Assembly (NCBI GenBank): GCA_900758955.1
Contig: CAAETL010000220.1
Span: forward strand, 1-13,979
DNA: 13,979 nucleotides
From: an uncultured Oscillospiraceae bacterium
Lineage (GTDB): Bacteria > Bacillota > Clostridia > Oscillospirales > Oscillospiraceae
Direction: 5' to 3'
Part shown: positions 7,139-13,979 of the stretch, in pieces
How the letters are laid out: each line of letters starts with the position of its first letter
Position numbering within the stretch: position 1 is the stretch's first letter
Notes under the pieces: model-generated
What the model was told of the DNA's origin: nothing
Database searches by the model: none
The model's input: only the letters and a program-made list of their open reading frames with translations
Program-made: the position numbers and the translations under genes

Positions 7139-8107
7139 ATGGACACAAACAAAATACCCATTCGCCTGCAAGCTGTTACCAAGCGCAGCGCCCGTCAGCA
7201 GGCAAAGGAGGACCGCCGTTTGGCTCCCATGATGCGGGCGCTCAAGGCCATTCATTCCGTGGCAACCCCGGGTTCTATGAACCTGGAGGATTTGGAGCGG
7301 CAGCGGGCGGGACAGGAGCTGCTGGGCCGTCTGGTGACGCCAATGATCGGCATGTCTTGGGAACCTTTTCACATCAAAGAGATGAACGCCGCCTGGCTGA
7401 AACCTGACTTTACCCATGATAAAAACCGGGTCATTTTATATTGCCACGGCGGGGGATACACCAGTGGAAACCTGGGGTATTCCCGCCCCCTGGCATCCAA
7501 GCTCTCTCACGCCACCGGCTGGGAGACCTTATGCTTCGAGTACCGCTTGGCCCCGGAGCACCCCTATCCGGCGGCGGTGGACGACGCTGTGCGGGCCTGG
7601 GATTATCTCATGTACCTGGGGTATGGGGCCCGGGATGTGGTGGTGGCGGGAGACTCTGCGGGGGGAAACCTGGCCCTGGTGCTCTGTCACAGGCTGAAGA
7701 AAGCCAAGCGCCAGCTCCCGTCTAAGCTGGTGCTCATGTCCCCCTGGGCTGACATGACCGCCAGCGGCCGGTCCTATACGGAGCGGGCGGACCTGGACCC
7801 GACTCTGACGTTACATTATGTCAAGGCCGTGCGGGAGGTGTACGCCCGGGACGAGGACCTGTCCTCACCCCTGCTGTCTCCGCTATTCGGTGATTTTACC
7901 GGATTTCCGCCCACCCTCATCCAGGTGGGCAGCAATGAAATTTTGTTTTCCGATTCCCTTCGGCTGCGGGACCGGATGCGCGCCGCCCGGGTCCACTGCC
8001 AGTTGGAGGTATGGAGCGACATGTGGCATGTGTTTCAGATGTTCCCCGTAAAAAAGGCCGCCATGGCCATGGAGAGCATCGGTTCCTTCCTATTGGGCCG
8101 CGGCTGA
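7139..8107 (+). CDS. Alpha/beta hydrolase, HSL-type esterase
   Basis: A 322-residue esterase or lipase without a signal peptide. The oxyanion motif HGGGY is at 103-107 and the nucleophile Ser173 is in GDSAGG. The likely acid is Glu267 or Asp272 in VGSNEILFSDS, where relatives carry the DPL-type acid, and the likely base is His297 in MWHVF. YRLAPEHPYPA (135-145) is also typical of the hormone-sensitive-lipase branch. These enzymes hydrolyse short-chain esters; the true substrate is unknown. The ATG is preceded by AAGGGAG at 6 nt spacing. It is divergent from the acyltransferase across a shared 260-nt region, so opposing acylation and deacylation of one pool is a reasonable inference. It is terminated by the hairpin at 8158-8205. 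Confidence 0.9.
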   Translation: MDTNKIPIRLQAVTKRSARQQAKEDRRLAPMMRALKAIHSVATPGSMNLEDLERQRAGQELLGRLVTPMIGMSWEPFHIKEMNAAWLKPDFTHDKNRVILYCHGGGYTSGNLGYSRPLASKLSHATGWETLCFEYRLAPEHPYPAAVDDAVRAWDYLMYLGYGARDVVVAGDSAGGNLALVLCHRLKKAKRQLPSKLVLMSPWADMTASGRSYTERADLDPTLTLHYVKAVREVYARDEDLSSPLLSPLFGDFTGFPPTLIQVGSNEILFSDSLRLRDRMRAARVHCQLEVWSDMWHVFQMFPVKKAAMAMESIGSFLLGRG

Positions 8108-8157
8108 TAAAATCTCTGAAATTCTAGAGGGATGCTATCTGCCCCGTCTGTGAACGG

Positions 8158-8205
8158 AAAAGCAGCGGATCGGAGCCGGGGTGCGGTCTCCGATCCGCTG
8201 CTTTT
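8158..8205. terminator. Strong bidirectional terminator between convergent genes
   Basis: An 18-bp perfect stem (8158-8175 with 8188-8205) has the core GCAGCGGATCGGAG/CTCCGATCCGCTGC and a 12-nt loop. AAAA on one side and TTTTT on the other let it end both the esterase transcript and the leftward agmatine operon, whose last stop is at 8217. Confidence 0.93.
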
Positions 8206-8216
8206 TGCTGGTGTTG

Positions 8217-9155
8217 TTACTGGGTGATGAGGGTACCGCTCTCCCCCCGCATGGCCAGAGGGGCCTTTTCCAGGGAGGCGATCACCGCCCGGCGGTTGCC
8301 GCCGGACTTGACAAAATTTAGCGCAGCCTGTACCTTGGGACCCATGGACCCGGCGGCAAACTGCCCCTCGTCCAAATAGGACTGGGCCTCCTGAAGGCTC
8401 ATGGTCTTGAGCTCCTTCTGGTCGGGCTTGCCGAAATTGATGCAGACATAATCCACGGCTGTCAGGATAAACAGGTAATCCGCACCCACGGCTTGGGCCA
8501 GCACAGCGGCGGCGTAGTCTTTATCTATGACGGCGGGAACGCCGGTGCAGTCGCCGTGCTCATCCTGGATGACGGGAATGCCGCCGCCGCCGCAGGCGAT
8601 GACAATATATTCGTTATCCAACAGATTCAGGATGGACTTGCGCTCCACAATTTCTTTCGGGATGGGGGAGGGCACCACCCGGCGATAGCCCCGGTTGGCG
8701 TCCTCTTTAAAGGTCCAACTGGGATTCTCCTTGGCCAGTTCCTCCGCCTTTTCCTTGGTATAAAAGGCGCCGATGGGTTTGGCGGGGTTTTGAAAGGCGG
8801 GGTCCTGGGGGTCCACCACCACCTGGGTGACCACGGAGGCCACCTGCCAGGGCATACCACGCTTGCGCAGTTCCTTTTTGATGCCCTTCTGAAGGTGATA
8901 CCCGATATAGCCCTGACTCATGGCGGTGCATTCCTGCAGCTCCATGGGGGGGACCTTGTCATTGGTGGACGAGGCCACATCAAAGGCCAGATCGATCATG
9001 CCCACCTGGGGGCCGTTGCCGTGAGTGACGATAATTTCGTGACCCTGGCCGATCATGTCGATGAGAGCGGGGCAGCCCTCCTCAATTTTTTGCTGCTGTT
9101 CAGCAGCGTTGTTGCCCAGGGCGTTGCCGCCCAGTGCGATGACGATGCGCGCCAT
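8217..9155 (-). CDS. arcC: Carbamate kinase
   Basis: A 312-residue cytosolic kinase that converts carbamoyl phosphate and ADP to ATP, CO2 and ammonia, the energy-yielding last step of agmatine breakdown. The amino acid kinase fold is shown by ALGGNAL (7-13), THGNGPQVG (44-52), CGGGGIPV (188-195), DKDYAAAVLA (211-220) and AAGSMGPKV (267-275), with length normal for the family. The start is the ATG at 9155, 7 nt after AAGGAGG (9169-9163). An upstream in-frame ATG at 9191 would overlap the agmatine deiminase end and lacks a site. The gene begins 17 nt after the aguA stop. Its place as last gene of a ptcA-aguD-aguA set makes it the aguC-type carbamate kinase rather than part of an arginine deiminase operon; no arcA is present. 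Confidence 0.97.
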   Translation of the reverse strand: MARIVIALGGNALGNNAAEQQQKIEEGCPALIDMIGQGHEIIVTHGNGPQVGMIDLAFDVASSTNDKVPPMELQECTAMSQGYIGYHLQKGIKKELRKRGMPWQVASVVTQVVVDPQDPAFQNPAKPIGAFYTKEKAEELAKENPSWTFKEDANRGYRRVVPSPIPKEIVERKSILNLLDNEYIVIACGGGGIPVIQDEHGDCTGVPAVIDKDYAAAVLAQAVGADYLFILTAVDYVCINFGKPDQKELKTMSLQEAQSYLDEGQFAAGSMGPKVQAALNFVKSGGNRRAVIASLEKAPLAMRGESGTLITQ

Positions 9156-9172
9156 AAAGTATCCTCCTTGCG

Positions 9173-10297
9173 TTATGATTGCATGCAGCACGCCCCGCCT
9201 TTGCGTGCAGGCTGCTGCTGGGTGATGCAGTGGATATTGCCGCCGCCGTAGACCACTTCCCGGGTGGGCACGCCCACTACCTTGCGGTCGGGGAACATGG
9301 CCTGGAGCTGCTGGAGGGCCAGCCGGTCGTTCTCGTCGTCATACTGGGGCGCAATGACGCCGCCGTTGACGATGAGGAAATTCATATAAGAGGCGATGCA
9401 GACCTCTCCGTCCTCTCGGGGCAGGGTGCCCTCCACGGAATCAATGGTGGCCGCGCCCTGCAGCAGGACAGGTTTTTTGGTGAGACAGAGCTTGTGGACC
9501 TTCAACTGCCGACCCTTGGCGTCGGTGGCTTTGGACAGGGTCTCGTAGGCGGCCTGGGCCTCCTTGTAGAAGGGATGCTGGGGGTCGTCGGTCCAGATGC
9601 AGGCCACTTCGCCGGGGGCCACAAAGCAGGCCACGTCGTCGATGTGTCCGTTGGTCTCATCGGGGTCAATGCCGTCCTGAATCCAGATGACCTTTTCACA
9701 GTTCAAATAATCGCACAGCATCTTTTCAATTTCGTCCTTATTCAGATGGGGGTTTCGGCCCTCGGAGAGCAGGCACATCTCAGTGGTGAGAACCGTGCCC
9801 TCCCCGTCTACATGGATGGAGCCGCCCTCCAGGACAAAGCCCTCGGTACGATAAGAATCCACGCCCTCGATCTCACAGATTTTTTGGGCGATCTGGTCGT
9901 CGTTGGCCCAAGGGAAATAGAGGCCGTCCACCAGCCCGCCCCAGGCGTTAAACTCCCAGTCCACCGCCCGCAGCTCGCCGGCGGCGTTAATCAGAAAGGT
10001 GGGGCCGCAGTCCCGGACCCAGGCGTCATCGTTTGCCATCTCCACCACGCGGATCTTCTCGGGCAGACGGGCCCGGGCGTTTTGATATTGGCAGGGCGAA
10101 GCGATCACGGTGATGGGTTCAAAATCCGCGATGGCTTTGGCCACATTGGCGAAGGCCTGCTGGGCGGGTTTGGCGCCGTCTCTCCAGTTGTCATTGCGTT
10201 CCGGCCAGATCATCCAAATGCCGCTTTGGGGTTCAAATTCGCCGGGCATCCGGAATCCGTCCTGTTTGGGGGTGGTTCCCTGAATACGTTTTGCCAT
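9173..10297 (-). CDS. aguA: Agmatine deiminase
   Basis: A 374-residue enzyme of the guanidino-group-modifying superfamily that hydrolyses agmatine to N-carbamoylputrescine and ammonia. Catalytic landmarks are all present: Asp96 in WVRDCGP, Glu214 and His218-Asp220 in DETNGHID, and nucleophile Cys357 in GGGNIHC. Numbering and spacing match characterised bacterial agmatine deiminases as I recall them. WEFNAWGG (114-121) and EGGSIHVDGEGT (157-168) are further family blocks. The ATG at 10297 has GGAGGT 8 nt upstream. The tail after Cys357 carries two extra adjacent cysteines (ACCMQS), which look non-catalytic. It lies between the antiporter (45-nt gap) and carbamate kinase (17-nt gap). Peptidyl-arginine deiminase relatives differ in context, so the assignment is firm. 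Confidence 0.97.
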   Translation of the reverse strand: MAKRIQGTTPKQDGFRMPGEFEPQSGIWMIWPERNDNWRDGAKPAQQAFANVAKAIADFEPITVIASPCQYQNARARLPEKIRVVEMANDDAWVRDCGPTFLINAAGELRAVDWEFNAWGGLVDGLYFPWANDDQIAQKICEIEGVDSYRTEGFVLEGGSIHVDGEGTVLTTEMCLLSEGRNPHLNKDEIEKMLCDYLNCEKVIWIQDGIDPDETNGHIDDVACFVAPGEVACIWTDDPQHPFYKEAQAAYETLSKATDAKGRQLKVHKLCLTKKPVLLQGAATIDSVEGTLPREDGEVCIASYMNFLIVNGGVIAPQYDDENDRLALQQLQAMFPDRKVVGVPTREVVYGGGNIHCITQQQPARKGGACCMQS

Positions 10298-10342
10298 GTT
10301 GTATGACCTCCAGTCAGTTGATGTGGTGATGGATGCGGGGGG

Positions 10343-11704
10343 TTAGGTTTTCCGCCCCCGCACTGCGATGAGAATTTCACCCAGGATCAGGAAGATAATG
10401 GCCCCTACCGTAATAGGCAGGGTAGAGGACAAGGTTTCCGGGTCCAGAGAGAGGGGAATGGCGGTGAAAATCAGGGCGATGATAATCATTACCATGGGCA
10501 GAATGGCCAGGAATTTTAAGAACCCGGGTCCGCCGCGCACTTTAAAGGGGCGGGGCTTGTCGGGGTCCTCCCGGCGCAGTTTTAAAAACGCGGGGAAAAT
10601 GGGCAGATAGGCCAGGAGGAACATGACCAGATTCAGGGCGAAGAAGCTCCAGAATAGGTCGGAGTTGGGCAAGAATGCGCCGATGACCACCACAACGGAG
10701 GCCACAATGCCGTTAATTACTGAGGAGCCCATGGGCATCTGGTTCTTTTTGCTCCGAATGCCGAAACAGCGGGGCATGTCGTGATGGTCTGCGGCGTAAG
10801 CGGCCACGTTGTTGACGCCCAGAGACCAGGAAATCATATTGCCGAACAGGGTGATGAGGAACAAAATGGCCATGATTGCAATGAAGAATCCCCCGGTTTT
10901 GCCCACCAGAAGCATCATGGCGTCCAACATCCCCGAGTCGGTGTTGATTTCGTGGGTGGGAATGGCTACGCCAATGCCAAAGGCGCAGAAGATATAGATG
11001 GCGGCGATGACGATGCCGCCGATGATAATGGCCTTGGGGATCTCCCGTTCCGGATCCCGCATCTCGTCGGCAAAGGTACAGATAACCTCAAAACCGAGGA
11101 AGTTAAACAGGATTACGGAAATATAGGAGAGGCTGGTCAGATCGAAAGAGGGAAGCAGCGAGGGCAGGGTGTAGGCGTTGGCTACCCCGTATTTAATGGC
11201 GCCGTAAATGCCCAACCCGCCCATAATTAAGGCCAAGAGCACCTTAATTACCGCGCAGCCATTTAAAATCCAGACGCTGTCACTCACGGGGAACAGGCTG
11301 ATAAACACCACAACCCAGATAAAAATCAGTTGCAGAACCAAGGAGCCGAAGGCGCCCAGTTCCTGTCCCGTGACAATGGTATAAATGCTGGGACACATGA
11401 CAGCCAGCGAGGCCATCCACAGGGGAAAGTTAATCCAATAGTACCAGGCGGTACGAGCGGCCATCTTCCCGTTGGGATACGCGGTGCTGATCCAGTCATA
11501 GAGTCCGCCGTCGCCATTATAGGTGGTGCCCAGTTCTGAGGAGATCAGCCCGTAGGGCAGGAGAAAGGTAACGATCATGAAGATCCACCAGAAATACTGG
11601 GAGTTGCCGATGGAAGCCACCGGCGCGGCGGCTTCGGCCACGAACACCACGCAAATCACCGTTAAAATGGCGTCGCTGAGCTTAAATCGTTTTTTGGATG
11701 ACAT
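10343..11704 (-). CDS. aguD: APC-family agmatine:putrescine antiporter
   Basis: A 453-residue integral membrane protein of the amino acid-polyamine-organocation superfamily, with about twelve hydrophobic segments. FNFLGFEVICTFADEMRDPE (about residue 200-220) is the conserved helix 6 / loop block that precedes KAI in this family, and the N-terminal DAILTVICVVFVAEAAAP replaces the usual glycine-rich first helix. By position between ptcA and aguA it should exchange external agmatine for internal putrescine; the sequence alone would not separate this from other amine antiporters. The start is uncertain: ATG at 11704 or GTG at 11710, two codons earlier. AAAGGAAA (11722-11715) leaves about 12 nt to the ATG and 6 nt to the GTG. 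A strong hairpin ends four bases before this ribosome binding site. Confidence 0.9.
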   Translation of the reverse strand: MSSKKRFKLSDAILTVICVVFVAEAAAPVASIGNSQYFWWIFMIVTFLLPYGLISSELGTTYNGDGGLYDWISTAYPNGKMAARTAWYYWINFPLWMASLAVMCPSIYTIVTGQELGAFGSLVLQLIFIWVVVFISLFPVSDSVWILNGCAVIKVLLALIMGGLGIYGAIKYGVANAYTLPSLLPSFDLTSLSYISVILFNFLGFEVICTFADEMRDPEREIPKAIIIGGIVIAAIYIFCAFGIGVAIPTHEINTDSGMLDAMMLLVGKTGGFFIAIMAILFLITLFGNMISWSLGVNNVAAYAADHHDMPRCFGIRSKKNQMPMGSSVINGIVASVVVVIGAFLPNSDLFWSFFALNLVMFLLAYLPIFPAFLKLRREDPDKPRPFKVRGGPGFLKFLAILPMVMIIIALIFTAIPLSLDPETLSSTLPITVGAIIFLILGEILIAVRGRKT

Positions 11705-11725
11705 ACACACACACTTTCCTTTGGA

Positions 11726-11788
11726 CTTTTGCAGCGGCCTCGCTGCGTGTTGAAGTTATGTTGACGCCTGGCGAGGCCGTTACAAAAG
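11726..11788. other. Long hairpin in the ptcA-aguD gap
   Basis: CTTTTG-c-AG-CGGCCTCGC (11726-11743) pairs with GCGAGGCCG-TT-a-CAAAAG (11771-11788). This is an 18-position stem with one mismatch and one G-U. GCGT (11745-11748) and ACGC (11764-11767) can extend it inward. In the leftward transcript it ends just before the aguD ribosome binding site (11722-11715). It lacks a following U-run, so it is not a classical terminator; it may be a stabiliser, processing site or partial attenuator. Confidence 0.65.
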
Positions 11789-11799
11789 TGAGAGGGGTA

Positions 11800-11815
11800 C
11801 CGGCCTGCGGGCCGG
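11800..11815. other. GC-rich hairpin in the ptcA-aguD gap
   Basis: CCGGCC (11800-11805), TGCG loop, GGCCGG (11810-11815). Next to it, further GC-rich complementary bits (CGCCG and CGGCG around 11818-11835) suggest more structure. Together with the 11726-11788 stem, this makes most of the gap between ptcA and aguD foldable. Confidence 0.55.
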
Positions 11816-11889
11816 CTTCGCCGCGGATTGACGGCGGGGGAGAGTTTTAGTATTTCATAAAGAGCGGATACAAGACGGCTTCGCCCGGC

Positions 11890-12900
11890 TCATTTGCAGA
11901 GGCGGTTTGCCAGGAAGGTATCCAGTTCTTCTTTGGCGGCCGCCACCTGAAGCTCAGAGGGGTATTGGCGGTTGCGGGTGAAATACACCAGCAGGCCGCG
12001 CATGGCCGTCAGGCGGTTGCCGGCTTCCTCCCAGCACAGAGAGGAAGCGGAGTCCGCCACCTCATCGGTGACATCCTCGCCCCGGGTAGCGGGGAGACAG
12101 TGCATAAACTTGCAGCCGATATTCCCCAGCTGCATCAGCTCGCGGTTGACCTGGTAATCATGGAACACCCGGACGCGCTCCTCTTTGGGCATTTCGCTCT
12201 CATAGAGGCCGTACCACACGTCGGTGTAGATGAAATCGGCGCCGCGGACGGCTTCCCGGTCACTGGTGACACGCCAAGAGCCGCCGGAAACCTTGCAGTT
12301 GGCCTCCAAAATGGCTTTATGCTCCTCGTTGAGCTGATGGCTTTCGGGGCCATAGTGGACAAAGTGCATGCCCAGACGGGTGGTGATGAAGCCCAGCGAG
12401 GCGCACACTTGGGTGCCGTCGCCCACGAAGACCACCTTGCAGTCCTCCAGCTTCTTGCCCCGGGGCAGGTTTTCCACGATGGTGCACATGTCTCCGATTT
12501 CCTGGGTGGGGTGGTTATAATCGGACATGCCGTTGAGAACGGGAATGGAGCAGGCGCTGGCCAGGGCCTCCACGGTCTTGTGCTCGATGACCCGGGCCAT
12601 TACCACATCCACCAGGTAGGACAGGACTTTGCCTGTGTCCTCAATGGTCTCGTGGCCGCCCAATTGAATCATGCCCGGGCCAAGGTACTGGGCGTGACCG
12701 CCCATCTGGCTCATGGCGGTTTCAAAAGAGACGCGGGTTCGGGTGGAGGACTGCTGGAAGATCATGCCCAGGGTCATGTTCTTCATCAGGGGGGGATAGT
12801 ATCCTGCCTTAATGGCCTTTTTGATGGCCAGAGACAGATCAATAATGTCCAGCAGCTCCTGCTTGGTAAATTGGTTGGTATCAATAAAGTCTTTTCTCAT
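11890..12900 (-). CDS. ptcA: Putrescine carbamoyltransferase
   Basis: A 336-residue cytosolic carbamoyltransferase. In catabolism it splits N-carbamoylputrescine with phosphate into putrescine and carbamoyl phosphate. The carbamoyl phosphate loop SSTRTR is at 51-56, HPTQ at 130-133 and HCLP at 267-270. In the second-substrate region it has DVWYGLYE (227-234) where ornithine carbamoyltransferases have a D-x3-SMG type motif. That substitution, plus the operon partners, separates it from ArgF/ArcB. The C-terminal stretch after YFTRNRQYP could form the extra helix known in this enzyme group. The ATG at 12900 has GGGAGG (12914-12909) 8 nt upstream. It is first in the operon and divergent from the YbhN-like gene. 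The same enzyme is also named aguB in agmatine operons. Confidence 0.95.
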   Translation of the reverse strand: MRKDFIDTNQFTKQELLDIIDLSLAIKKAIKAGYYPPLMKNMTLGMIFQQSSTRTRVSFETAMSQMGGHAQYLGPGMIQLGGHETIEDTGKVLSYLVDVVMARVIEHKTVEALASACSIPVLNGMSDYNHPTQEIGDMCTIVENLPRGKKLEDCKVVFVGDGTQVCASLGFITTRLGMHFVHYGPESHQLNEEHKAILEANCKVSGGSWRVTSDREAVRGADFIYTDVWYGLYESEMPKEERVRVFHDYQVNRELMQLGNIGCKFMHCLPATRGEDVTDEVADSASSLCWEEAGNRLTAMRGLLVYFTRNRQYPSELQVAAAKEELDTFLANRLCK

Positions 12901-13051
12901 ACGTGCGGCCTCCCATACGGTTTAGTAAGTTGCAGTACAGCGTCCCGCCTTTATGTGCCGAGCCAGTGATCCTGTGCAGCGGATAAAGACAGGCGCATCG
13001 GATGATGCTGCCCTTTATTGTTACCGAAAAGCAAAGATATATTTGGCGCCC

Positions 13052-13065
13052 GGGCAATTTTGCCC
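13052..13065. promoter_or_regulatory. Palindrome in the divergent region, candidate operator
   Basis: GGGCAA-TT-TTGCCC is a 6-bp inverted repeat with a 2-nt centre, overlapping the 8-bp palindrome GCCCGGGC (13048-13055). It lies in the 212-nt region (12901-13112) between the divergent ptcA and YbhN-like starts. I found no convincing -35/-10 pair on either strand here, only A/T-rich stretches such as TATATT (13085-13090). Its role as an operator is inference. Confidence 0.35.
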
Positions 13066-13112
13066 ACAGTACGAATTCATTTTTTATATTACAAAAAGGA
13101 AGGAACGGTTTC

Positions 13113-13979
13113 ATGAGTCATCCCGCCTCCCATTCGCCCTCGGGCGGCCCGCCCAGCAGCAGCCACGGGTCCCGGCTGGGGCTGCTGCTGCTCTTTGTTT
13201 TGCTGTTGGTGGGCATTTTATCCAATCGAGAATTCTTTCTCCGGGTCCTGGAGCGGCTGGAGGAAGTGCCATTGTCCGCCCTCTTTCTGATGATTCTTTT
13301 GGAGACTGGCAATCTTTTTGTGACCGGATTGTCCTTTTGGTCCATGGAGAAGAGGGATTGGCCCGTTTTCACCGTAAAAAAAGGGTTTCAGACTTCCTTA
13401 TACGCCGCCTTTTTCCGGGTGACCACCTTTGGCAGCGGGGTGGACGTGGCCCGGGCCTATTTCCTTTCCCGGCTTGGCATCCCGCCAGGAGAGGGGATGG
13501 GCGCCTGCTTTTTACAAAACGCCGTGAACAAGCTGGTGCTGACGCTGTACGGCGCCGTCGCGCTGCTGGCGTGGCCGCCTCTGCGTCACAGCCTGGGACC
13601 CTATGAAAAGTGGGTTTGGGCGGCTATTTTGTTCTCCTGCCTACTCACTGTTTTGCTGTGGCTGTTGGCGTTGTGCCGTCCTTTGGCCCGGCGGGCGATC
13701 GCCCTGCTGGACCTTGTCTCCCGCCGCTGGCCCCGGTGGAAATCCCTGGCGGAGAAGGGCAGAGAGCTCATTGAGCGCCTTCAGGAAAAGACCCATGGAA
13801 TGATGCAAGACAAGAGCCTGTTTGTGCGCTTATTCCTTCTCTCAGCCTTGTCCCAACTGCTGTGGTATCTGATTCCCTGGGCATCCTTTGCCGGGCAGGA
13901 CGTTTCGCCGATGGGGTCTATTGCCATTACCGGCGCGGCCTGTATGTTGGCCGGTGTGATTCCCACGCCAACGGGCTTC
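13113..13979 (+). CDS. YbhN/LPG-synthase-type membrane protein (3' truncated by window)
   Basis: An ATG at 13113, with GGAAGGA (13098-13104) 8 nt upstream, opens a frame that runs 289 codons to the window edge without a stop. After a Ser/Pro-rich start come several hydrophobic helices: LLLLFVLLLVGILS at about 24, SALFLMILLETGNLF at about 55, and later ones from 160. FGSGVDVARAYFLSR (about 109-123) matches the conserved G-DVVRAY-L block of the UPF0104/YbhN/AglD-like family, which includes the membrane half of MprF. The last visible residues, VIPTPTGF, fit that family's Pro-rich PTPGG-type motif. Family members flip or modify lipids, but the substrate here is unknown. It is divergent from the agu operon and not an obvious part of it. 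Confidence 0.82.
   Translation, partial: MSHPASHSPSGGPPSSSHGSRLGLLLLFVLLLVGILSNREFFLRVLERLEEVPLSALFLMILLETGNLFVTGLSFWSMEKRDWPVFTVKKGFQTSLYAAFFRVTTFGSGVDVARAYFLSRLGIPPGEGMGACFLQNAVNKLVLTLYGAVALLAWPPLRHSLGPYEKWVWAAILFSCLLTVLLWLLALCRPLARRAIALLDLVSRRWPRWKSLAEKGRELIERLQEKTHGMMQDKSLFVRLFLLSALSQLLWYLIPWASFAGQDVSPMGSIAITGAACMLAGVIPTPTGF

Noticed and set aside
7060..7407. 115-residue + frame starting before the esterase
   Set aside because: Overlaps the esterase in another frame, low-complexity product, only a weak initiation signal.
9179..10306. 375-residue open frame antisense to agmatine deiminase
   Set aside because: Gly/His/Val-rich shadow of a gene with all catalytic residues; no ribosome binding site or recognisable domain.
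11890..12900. Ornithine carbamoyltransferase (argF/arcB) as the identity of this gene
   Set aside because: The second-substrate motif is DVWYGLYE rather than the D-x3-SMG type, and the partners are agmatine deiminase and an amine antiporter, not arginine deiminase.
11965..12969. 334-residue open frame antisense to ptcA
   Set aside because: Mirror-frame artefact over an intact carbamoyltransferase with SSTRTR, HPTQ and HCLP motifs.
12901..13112. Catabolite-response element or clear promoter for the agu operon
   Set aside because: No stretch fits the cre consensus, and candidate -35/-10 pairs on the minus strand (for example TTGTAA and TACTGT) are too weak to report.
12953..13606. 217-residue + frame overlapping the YbhN-like gene
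   Set aside because: Arg/Gly/Pro-rich and without a ribosome binding site. The frame starting at 13113 has a good site, membrane helices and family motifs.

Overview
The window looks like a chromosomal segment of a GC-rich, low-oxygen gut-type Firmicute (Clostridia, probably Oscillospiraceae/Flavonifractor-like). This is inferred from GC-rich codon use, strong AGGAGG ribosome binding sites with GTG/TTG starts, a YkpA-type ABC-F protein, an agmatine fermentation operon, and a secreted protein combining RCC1 repeats, an InlB B-repeat and a stalk domain. No RNA gene, insertion sequence, phage gene or CRISPR array was seen.

Layout, left to right. (1) 1-115: the 3' end of an unrecognised gene. 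(2) 390-1988 (+): an ABC-F ATPase with its own promoter and a strong terminator at 2010-2043 that also faces the convergent operon. (3) 2057-6878 (-): four co-directional, closely spaced genes with no visible terminator between them. Read 5' to 3' they are a condensation-type acyltransferase, a zinc-ribbon membrane protein (DUF6320-like), a type IV prepilin-like protein and a secreted RCC1 propeller protein. (4) 7139-8107 (+): a hormone-sensitive-lipase-type esterase, divergent from the acyltransferase. (5) 8217-12900 (-): a complete agmatine deiminase operon, read as ptcA-aguD-aguA-arcC, ending in a strong bidirectional terminator at 8158-8205. (6) 13113 to the window end (+): the N-terminal 289 residues of a YbhN/LPG-synthase-type membrane protein, divergent from the agu operon and open to the edge.

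How the genes work together. The agu operon takes up agmatine in exchange for putrescine (AguD), deiminates it to N-carbamoylputrescine and ammonia (AguA), splits that with phosphate into putrescine and carbamoyl phosphate (PtcA), and makes ATP from carbamoyl phosphate (ArcC). It yields energy and counters acid. The acyltransferase, DUF6320-like and esterase genes plausibly form one acyl-transfer/hydrolysis module at the membrane. The prepilin and RCC1 protein form an exported pair with no assembly machinery in view.

The most notable observations are: an ABC-F protein whose sequence changes all fall on one of its two ATP sites, including a natural Glu-to-Gln at the catalytic position; the prepilin/RCC1 pair; a probable displaced start codon in the RCC1 gene; and a long structured leader between ptcA and aguD, next to the aguD ribosome binding site.
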